Assembly (NCBI GenBank): GCA_938027385.1
Contig: CALJBF010000046.1
Coordinates: forward strand, 1 to 15,876
Direction: 5' to 3'
Length of the DNA: 15,876 nt
Source of the DNA: an uncultured Porphyromonadaceae bacterium
Lineage (GTDB): Bacteria; Bacteroidota; Bacteroidia; Bacteroidales; Muribaculaceae
The notes beneath the pieces are model-generated. The model made no database searches, had not been told where the DNA came from, and was given only the letters and a program-made list of their open reading frames with translations. A program made the position numbers and the translations under genes. Position 1 is the first letter of the stretch; every line of letters begins with the position of its first letter. Shown one piece after another: positions 7,342-12,969 of this stretch.

Positions 7342-7436
7342 CAAAAACAACCTGAAAATCCATCCACGACAGCCTCTGTGTCGCAGAGTCTTGTGTCGCG
7401 CTTGAGCTTTTCATCAGAGCCAATCATCTCATAACC

Positions 7437-9464
7437 ATGAATCTCAAACTTTTATTATGCCTGGCCGCTCTTGTAGCGGCAGTTGCCGCAAACGCCGCTA
7501 CAGATACGGATGCCGGGTGGTCGGTGGAAACCGCGTCACGCGACAATTACAACGGAGTCACCCTTGCCAACGGGCGCATCGGCCTCGTAAGCGGCAAGAG
7601 CCTTTTCGAGGTGTCTGACATCGTGCTTAACGGTATCTACGATCGGGAAAGCACTAATCCCGAGTCTGTCAGCCGTATTGTGAGGGCGCCGTTGTTCACG
7701 AATCTCACAATGGCTATCGACGGCCATGAACTCACTGACGGAGATGTTTCCGACTGGCATCAGCGCCTTGACATGCGTCGCGCCGTGATGCAAACCGGTT
7801 TCTCTGTGCCCCAGGCGCAGGTGACCTATAGCATCCGCGCCCTGCGCAATATGCCCTATATGGGGCTGATAGAGGTAGAGGTCACTCCGCTGAGGGATTT
7901 CGACCTCACGGTGACCAACACCCCGGTCTTTCCGTCAGAGCTGCTTGACACCAAGGCTTACTATACCTATATGGACGGCGACGGCAAACCGATGGCCGTG
8001 ATTATGACCGATGCCTGGAGCAACACGCGGCGCCAGCATCTGACCACGGCCGCCAGTTTCCTGTTCGACGGCGAACGTCCGGTGGTCGACGCATCGCCCG
8101 GCGACCCTGACATGTCGTTCTCGAAAAAGATGACGAAAGGCCGTAAATTCCGTTTCTGGCTTGCCGGCGCTGTCACCAGCGGGCATGAGTTCAGTTTCCC
8201 CGCCAACGAGGCTCACCGCATGGTGGTCACGGCTATGCTGAACGGCCCCGAAACGGTGACTGCCCGTCATGAGGCTGAATGGAACAGGCTCTGGCAGGGC
8301 GATATAGAGATTGAAGGAGACCCCGAGGCGCAGCGCGACGTGCGCCTGGCGCTGTATAACCTGTATTCGTTTGCCGGAGAGGACACGCGTCTGAGTCTGC
8401 CTCCGATGGGGCTGTCGACAGTCTCCGGCTACAATGGCCACATATTCTGGGATACGGAAATATGGATGTATCCTGTGCTGCTGATGTTTAACCGGGAAAT
8501 GGCGCGGTCATGCGTCGACTACCGTATCGACCGCATGCCGAAGGCCTGCCAGCGTGCGCGCCAGTTCGGCCTTGACGGAGCCATGTATCCCTGGGAGAGC
8601 GATGATACCGGTGAGGAGGCTACCCCCACGTGGTGTCTTACCGGCACCTTTGAGATCCACATCACCGCGGATGTGGCACTTGCCCTGTGGAATTATTACC
8701 GCGTGACCGGTGATCTCGAATGGCTGAAAACCGAGGCGTGGCCCGTCATGAAGGAGACGGCCGACTACTGGGTGTCGCGCTCTACCCCTAATTCCGACGG
8801 CACCTACTCGATTCTCAACGTCGTGGGCGCCGACGAGTACATAGCCAATATCGACGACAACGCCTTCACCAACGGGGCGGCGAAACGCGCGCTCGAATAC
8901 ACGGCACGCGCCGCCGAAATCACGGGCAATATTCCTGATCCGAGATGGCTTGAGGTTGCAAAGGGGCTCAAGTTCCATTATATGCCCGACGGCACCATGC
9001 TCGAAAATGCCACTTACCATGGCCAGACCATAAAGCAGGCCGACGTAAATCTTCTGGCTTATCCCCTGGAGCTGGTTAGCGATCCGGTGCGTGTGCGTCA
9101 GGATCTGGAATATTATGCGAGGAAAATAGATCCTGACGGCCCGGCAATGGGCAACTGCATCCTGTCGGTGCTGTATTCGCAGCTGGGTGAACCACGCCAG
9201 GCATATCATTATTTCAGGAAAACCTATGAGCCTCACAAACGACCGCCGTTCGGCGTCCTCAGTGAGTCGGCCAGTTCCAATAATCCGTATTTCGCCACAG
9301 GCGCGGGCGGCCTGATTCAGGCCGTGGTAAACGGATTCGGTGGCCTGCGCATCACTGACAGCGGTATAGTGCAGTTGCCAACCCGATTGCCTGAGCGGTG
9401 GAAATCGCTGACAATCAAAGGCGTCGGACCGGACAAGCGCACATATACGGTCACAGCGCACTGA
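7437..9464 (+). CDS. Secreted GH65 glycoside hydrolase, probable alpha-1,2-glucosidase type
   Basis: The 675-residue protein has a signal peptide (MNLKLLLCLAALVAAVAANA, cleavage after residue 20) and so acts in the periplasm or outside. Residues 25-280 form the beta-sandwich domain and 290-635 the (alpha/alpha)6 barrel of family GH65. Barrel signatures are GYNGHIFWDTEIWMYP (331-346), VVGADEY with the general acid E467, and KQADVNLLAYPLE (533-545). E610 in FGVLSES lies where inverting GH65 hydrolases carry their catalytic base; GH65 phosphorylases have phosphate-binding residues there. Length and the spacing of 143 residues between the two Glu agree with what I recall of the Flavobacterium johnsoniae kojibiose hydrolase FjGH65A (E472, E616). 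An alpha-glucoside with an alpha-1,2 bond is therefore the best substrate guess; alpha-1,3 or alpha,alpha-1,1 bonds remain possible. A SusC-like system and a broken regulator follow. Confidence 0.88.
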   Translation: MNLKLLLCLAALVAAVAANAATDTDAGWSVETASRDNYNGVTLANGRIGLVSGKSLFEVSDIVLNGIYDRESTNPESVSRIVRAPLFTNLTMAIDGHELTDGDVSDWHQRLDMRRAVMQTGFSVPQAQVTYSIRALRNMPYMGLIEVEVTPLRDFDLTVTNTPVFPSELLDTKAYYTYMDGDGKPMAVIMTDAWSNTRRQHLTTAASFLFDGERPVVDASPGDPDMSFSKKMTKGRKFRFWLAGAVTSGHEFSFPANEAHRMVVTAMLNGPETVTARHEAEWNRLWQGDIEIEGDPEAQRDVRLALYNLYSFAGEDTRLSLPPMGLSTVSGYNGHIFWDTEIWMYPVLLMFNREMARSCVDYRIDRMPKACQRARQFGLDGAMYPWESDDTGEEATPTWCLTGTFEIHITADVALALWNYYRVTGDLEWLKTEAWPVMKETADYWVSRSTPNSDGTYSILNVVGADEYIANIDDNAFTNGAAKRALEYTARAAEITGNIPDPRWLEVAKGLKFHYMPDGTMLENATYHGQTIKQADVNLLAYPLELVSDPVRVRQDLEYYARKIDPDGPAMGNCILSVLYSQLGEPRQAYHYFRKTYEPHKRPPFGVLSESASSNNPYFATGAGGLIQAVVNGFGGLRITDSGIVQLPTRLPERWKSLTIKGVGPDKRTYTVTAH

Positions 9465-9510
9465 TAGGAACTGTTCTTTATACACACGAAATAAAAGCCC
9501 CTCATATCCA

Positions 9511-10581
9511 ATGATTGAAATGTCAGGTACGGATTCGTCTGCTATGGCTTTCGGCCACATGAAAGCGTCATTCGGCAGGTCATGCCGTGGTCTCAGGTAT
9601 CTGCTGCTTGCACTTATAGCCATTACCGCACTCGCGGTGTCTGTGTCTTGCGGCCGGAACTCAGGCCTGGAGGACCGGTCACCGGTATGTGACTCGCTTC
9701 TGTGCGAACTTGACGTTACAGTGGCCGACGGGGCGCGGTATTCAGCCACGCGCCAGCATGTGATTGACTCGCTGAGGGGAGCAGATACGCATGGCATGAC
9801 CCGCGAGGAGCTGTATGCACATTACGGGCGGCTTTATTCGGCATACGATGCATATCAGTTCGACTCGACGTTCGCTGTCGTCGAGAAGATGCTGTCGCTT
9901 GCCGAACAGAGCGGCGACCGTCAGCTTGTGTTTTTCAACAGGCTGCGGCGTGCGCGCCTTAACGTGAGCATCGGGTTTTTCCACCAGGCCCTTAGCGATC
10001 TCGGGAAAATAGACCGGCAGGCTCTGGACTCGGCAAACCTGGAAAACTGGTATGAGGTGAACGCTTATCTCTACCGCAACATCGACAGCAAAGATCCGCA
10101 GGCCAGGAAGAATTACCGTCTGACTGCCGGTAAGTATGCCGATTCTCTGCTGGCGGTCCTTGCGCCTGAATCGATGACGGCGCTTGCTTACGCAGAGATG
10201 CGGGCACGCGACCGAGGCGATTATGACCGGGCCATGGAACTGAACAGGCGTCAGTGGGAGCAGATTGATCCCGAAAGCCCGCATGCCGCCACAGTAGCAT
10301 ATAACCGGTATGTCATATATGCGGCAACCGGCGACAGCACAGCCTATCTCGAGTGGGTCGTGCGGTCGGCCATAGCTGATGTCAGGAACGGCATTATGGA
10401 CAATGCCTCGCTTGCAGACTGCGCCCGGGCGCTTTATGCCATGGGCGACATAGACCGCGCGGTGAGCTACATATCCGAATCAATCAACGATGCGCTGTTC
10501 TTCAACAGTCCCAGGCGCATGATGCAGAATTCGGAACCTCCTTTATCTTACCGACGAGGCCCATGTGCGTCAGTTGCGTGA
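9511..10581 (+). CDS. N-terminal fragment: signal/lipoprotein segment and periplasmic TPR-like repeats
   Basis: The open frame codes for 356 residues, of which the last 15 or so (PPLSYRRGPCASVA) come from the wrong frame. A hydrophobic segment RYLLLALIAITALAVSVSC ends at C47, which may be a lipidation site, though Ser at -3 is atypical. Residues 60-340 are paired amphipathic helices of TPR type (ELYAHYGRLYSAYDAYQFDS, MALAYAEMRARDRGDYDRAMELNRRQ). If translated alone it would be a periplasmic or lipid-anchored TPR protein without its output domain. Confidence 0.6.
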   Translation: MIEMSGTDSSAMAFGHMKASFGRSCRGLRYLLLALIAITALAVSVSCGRNSGLEDRSPVCDSLLCELDVTVADGARYSATRQHVIDSLRGADTHGMTREELYAHYGRLYSAYDAYQFDSTFAVVEKMLSLAEQSGDRQLVFFNRLRRARLNVSIGFFHQALSDLGKIDRQALDSANLENWYEVNAYLYRNIDSKDPQARKNYRLTAGKYADSLLAVLAPESMTALAYAEMRARDRGDYDRAMELNRRQWEQIDPESPHAATVAYNRYVIYAATGDSTAYLEWVVRSAIADVRNGIMDNASLADCARALYAMGDIDRAVSYISESINDALFFNSPRRMMQNSEPPLSYRRGPCASVA

Positions 10582-10798
10582 GGCCAACGCCAGCAAGACC
10601 GTCATGTCGCTTATGGCGGCACTGCTGGCGCTGGCGGCGGTGGTGCTGCTGGTTCTGGTATGGTCGCGCATGCGCCTGGCTCACCGGCTCAACCAGAAGT
10701 TGCGCAGCGAGAAACAGCTTATCGAGCGGCTCAGGGAGAAAGCTGTCGAGTCTGACCGGGTAAAGGAGCAGTCCATAAAGTCTTTCCTTGAGATTTAG
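10565..10798 (+). CDS. Middle fragment: TM helix and coiled coil of the broken regulator
   Basis: Frame 2 codes for MRQLREANASKTV, a TM helix VMSLMAALLALAAVVLLVLV (about 10601-10660), and a basic coiled coil AHRLNQKLRSEKQLIERLREKAVESDRVKEQ. It ends at TAG 10796-10798. It has no credible start of its own and is best read as part of the pseudogene. Confidence 0.4.
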   Translation: MRQLREANASKTVMSLMAALLALAAVVLLVLVWSRMRLAHRLNQKLRSEKQLIERLREKAVESDRVKEQSIKSFLEI

Positions 10799-10807
10799 GT
10801 AAAGAAC

Positions 10808-11221
10808 ATGGACACTCTCCATCAGTTCGTCAGTAGTGTCGACGCCAAACTCACGCAACACAAGTATGGCGAGATCGAGGATATGGTCAAGCAGTTCGGT
10901 TACTCAGAGCAGACATTCGATGAACGCAACGAGCATTTCGACCGTCTTTTCCTGAACATGTTTCCCAGCTTTGTCGCAGAATTCAATGCCCTTTTGCGCC
11001 CTGACCAGCAGGTTGCCCTGCGTCGTGAGGGGGTACTTTCGCCGGAACTCCGCATTTTCGCCGTAATCCGTCTGGGCATCGACTCTTCGTCAGACATAGC
11101 GCGTCTTCTGGGCTATTCGCTGAGCACGATCTACAATTACCGCATGAAGATGCGCAAACGCGCCAAAGAGGATGTGATGTCGTTCGATGCCGCCGTAAAG
11201 GCCATAGACGGGAACCGGTAA
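10808..11221 (+). CDS. C-terminal DUF6377-like DNA-binding fragment
   Basis: This 137-residue open frame starts at an ATG nine bases after the TAG, in the same frame as the middle fragment. It holds LRPDQQVALRREGVLSPELRIFAVIRLGIDSSSDIARLLGYSLSTIYNYR, the family's hallmark C-terminus: an acidic/hydrophobic helix followed by a helix-turn-helix of the kind that reads DNA (IARLLGYSLSTIYNYR, 11096-11143). If translated from its own ATG it would be a soluble HTH protein freed from the membrane sensor. Whether it is expressed cannot be judged from the sequence. Confidence 0.6.
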   Translation: MDTLHQFVSSVDAKLTQHKYGEIEDMVKQFGYSEQTFDERNEHFDRLFLNMFPSFVAEFNALLRPDQQVALRREGVLSPELRIFAVIRLGIDSSSDIARLLGYSLSTIYNYRMKMRKRAKEDVMSFDAAVKAIDGNR

Positions 11222-11340
11222 GTCGGCCGGAACCTGCTGGGAGTCGCCCGCGCCGGTCAGGGGGCGCCGCAATCGTTTCGAAGGGTTTTATAAAGCATGG
11301 ATTAAGGTTTACAAATTCCATTGTTGCACTGAACGTAATC

Positions 11341-11370
11341 GCCACAACTGCAGTGAAATGCGGTTGTGGC
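11341..11370 (+). terminator. Hairpin, probable terminator after the regulator gene
   Basis: GCCACAACUGCA (11341-11352) pairs with UGCGGUUGUGGC (11359-11370) over 12 bp including one G-U pair, closing a GUGAAA loop. The 3' side reads TCGTTTACAT, a weak T-run. Its place 120 bp past the regulator and before the next promoter fits a terminator. Confidence 0.5.
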
Positions 11371-11401
11371 TCGTTTACATGCGCGGTCCATCGGCCTTTT
11401 A

Positions 11402-11436
11402 TTTTCGCCATTCTGGCAACAGGCGTAGTATATTTG
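11402..11436 (+). promoter_or_regulatory. Promoter candidate of the SusE-like/SusC operon
   Basis: TATATTTG (11429-11436) is a full match to the -7 element TAnnTTTG. The -33 position holds TTTTCG (11402-11407, 21-nt spacer), only a partial match to TTTG, as expected for a regulated promoter. The start site would be near 11441, giving a leader of about 190 nt. Confidence 0.5.
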
Positions 11437-11513
11437 CACCGGTCATAAAAACCAGCATTGATCAGCGGTTGCTGTACCCCGGATAAAAGTCAATCAGTAT
11501 CAATAGTCCGTTA

Positions 11514-11634
11514 CCCGACACAATCACCTCCCTACATAACCGAAGACTTTCCTCCTGTCGTTTCAGCATCTCCCTCATCCATAAACCAACAATATAACCA
11601 AACACCATTATCAACCTAACCCTAAATTAATCGC
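11514..11634 (+). promoter_or_regulatory. C-rich, G-depleted leader (rut-like)
   Basis: My hand count of the 121 nt just before the SusE-like start gives 45 C and 7 G, with no stable hairpin. Long unstructured C>G stretches are what the termination factor Rho loads on, so the leader could make expression of the operon Rho-sensitive. The base skew is seen directly; the role is inferred. Confidence 0.4.
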
Positions 11635-12945
11635 ATGAATAAACGATTATTCCTGATCGGATGGACAGTAGCATTGCTGACCGTCTCGTGCAGCGATGAC
11701 AAGGAGGTGCCGTATCCCGAGATCGTCTCGCTCGAGATTCCCTCTTCGGTCTGCTATGGCGATCCGGTGGCATTCACCGTAAAAGTGGCAGACGCGAGCG
11801 CGCTGCATAATGTCACGGTATCCCTGATAAACGGCAATGAAGTCGTGTCACAGGCCACGGCCGAGTGCGATGCCGATGGCGTCTGCACCGGGCGTATCTA
11901 TGTGCCGTCAGTCAAGAATCTCGGCGATACACGGCTTACGGCCATGGCGCTTGCCCTGGACAAGGAGTCGCGGCACGTCGAGGTTCTTCAGGAAGTCAGC
12001 TGCAGCCACCGTGACTATCCTTACATCGATTTTGTAGCTGATGACGGCGAGACCTTCCGTTTCAGCCGCCTTTCAGCCAACGAATACGGTTACACCGGCA
12101 ATCTCCCGGGGCAGCTATCGGGCTATTTCGCATCGCCGGTGCCGTCCGACGACTCCTATGCACGTGGCGAGCGGCAACTCTTCTGGGGCTCTGACGGCGC
12201 CTCAGACGGCACTGTCTCAAACATTAATCTGATTGCGTCAGACGATGCCGTTGTCAGGAACGTGACTCTGAGCTACAACACCCTCAGCTATGAGGCCAAA
12301 GTGCCGATGCTCCCGGCAACATTCGTTCTCGGCAGCGACAGGGCCTCTGTGACAAAGACCCTCAGGCAGGGGCAGACCATATTCTTCGAGGGACTTGACC
12401 CGTCGACATGGATTGACGTCGATTTCTTCCGGAAAGATGGCGACCACTATGTGTTCCGTGCCGAGGAAGGCTCGTACCGCGTGACCCGCGAGGATGAGTT
12501 CGGCTACATTCGTGTCGAGCGCATGAACGGCAACGACTACGCCGGATTCTCGGAAGACGGCGACCAGCTTGCCATCTGGTGCATCGGTAACGCCGAGTTC
12601 GGCAAGCCCGACAAAAACAATAAGGTTGACTGGAACACCGACCGCGGCCTGTGTATGGCCAAGACCGGCCCCCACACCTATGAGCTTACGGTCAAGCTGT
12701 ATCTCGGACTGTCAATCAAGTTCTTCTGGCAGAAAGGCTGGGGCGGAGAGTTCGGCGGCACAGACTACGCGTCGGTAGAGTCGGTATGGTTCGGTGTCAA
12801 CGGTTCCGGCAACTTCGAGCAGATGGTCGACGGTCAGATTGTGGCCACGCAGTATACCAATGACGACAAGTATTACCGGATCACCATCGACACTTCTGAC
12901 GGTGTACACGCAGTGAAACTCAAATGCGAGGAGATTGACCTCTAA
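11635..12945 (+). CDS. SusE/SusF-like surface lipoprotein
   Basis: The 436-residue protein has a lipoprotein signal (MNKRLFLIGWTVALLTVSC) with C19 as lipid anchor. The residues after it, SDDKE, match the acidic lipoprotein export signal that sends Bacteroidetes lipoproteins to the cell surface. Residues about 25-125 look like an Ig-like N-terminal domain (VSLEIPSSVCYGDPVAFTVKV), and about 310-436 resemble the starch-binding SusE/SusF fold (QLAIWCIGNAEF, GLSIKFFWQKGWGGEFGG), with aromatic residues suited to glycan binding. It may belong to the DUF5125/DUF5121 kind of Sus-associated lipoproteins, but I cannot confirm that. It precedes the SusC-like gene by 24 bp in the same operon; the usual order is SusC, SusD, then this type. 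Most likely it binds the target glycan. Confidence 0.72.
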   Translation: MNKRLFLIGWTVALLTVSCSDDKEVPYPEIVSLEIPSSVCYGDPVAFTVKVADASALHNVTVSLINGNEVVSQATAECDADGVCTGRIYVPSVKNLGDTRLTAMALALDKESRHVEVLQEVSCSHRDYPYIDFVADDGETFRFSRLSANEYGYTGNLPGQLSGYFASPVPSDDSYARGERQLFWGSDGASDGTVSNINLIASDDAVVRNVTLSYNTLSYEAKVPMLPATFVLGSDRASVTKTLRQGQTIFFEGLDPSTWIDVDFFRKDGDHYVFRAEEGSYRVTREDEFGYIRVERMNGNDYAGFSEDGDQLAIWCIGNAEFGKPDKNNKVDWNTDRGLCMAKTGPHTYELTVKLYLGLSIKFFWQKGWGGEFGGTDYASVESVWFGVNGSGNFEQMVDGQIVATQYTNDDKYYRITIDTSDGVHAVKLKCEEIDL

Positions 12946-12969
12946 TTAACCCTCATACCAGAAAATACA

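Larger units (their letters stand above)
9511..11221 (+). pseudogene. Broken membrane sensor-regulator: TPR, TM helix, DUF6377/HTH
   Basis: Three fragments line up as one Bacteroidetes regulator of the DUF6377 kind: signal/lipoprotein segment, periplasmic TPR-like helices, TM helix, short coiled coil, C-terminal DNA-binding domain. The first fragment is in frame 1 (stop at 10579-10581); the rest is in frame 2. Removing one C from CC at 10537-10538 joins them smoothly (...MMQNSE-LLYLTDEAHVRQLREANAS...). A second lesion, an in-frame TAG at 10796-10798, interrupts the cytoplasmic part. Repaired, the product would be about 570 residues, near the family's usual size. The start is uncertain: ATG at 9559 gives a better signal peptide (MKASFGRSCRGLRYLLLALI) than 9511. 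The gene sits between GH65 and the Sus genes, where such regulators usually control the locus. Sequencing or assembly error is the main alternative to real decay. Confidence 0.8.
11222..11634 (+). other. Intergenic and leader region before the Sus-like operon
   Basis: These 413 bp hold no convincing gene. In order they contain a GC-rich stretch just past the regulator, a strong hairpin at 11341-11370, a promoter-like site at 11402-11436, and a leader of about 190 nt whose last 121 nt are strikingly poor in G. The elements are listed separately. Confidence 0.7.

Noticed and set aside
7377..7399. Two copies of TGTGTCGC and a 5-bp CTCTG/CAGAG hairpin in the GH65 leader
   Set aside because: Short, only two copies, weak stem; not enough to claim a regulatory element.
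6771..7427. Longer S6 starting at 7427 (218 residues)
   Set aside because: The extra 95 residues do not resemble S6 and would be translated from the promoter and leader; the ATG at 7142 gives a normal S6.
8508..9797. Open - strand frame of 429 codons opposite GH65 and the regulator
   Set aside because: It resembles no family I know and lies fully opposite well-supported + strand genes; long antisense frames are common in GC-rich DNA.
10530..10581. Programmed ribosomal frameshift in the regulator
   Set aside because: The sequence around 10537 (GGAACCTCCTTT) has no slippery heptamer or obvious stimulatory hairpin, and a second stop follows downstream, so a mutation or read error is simpler.
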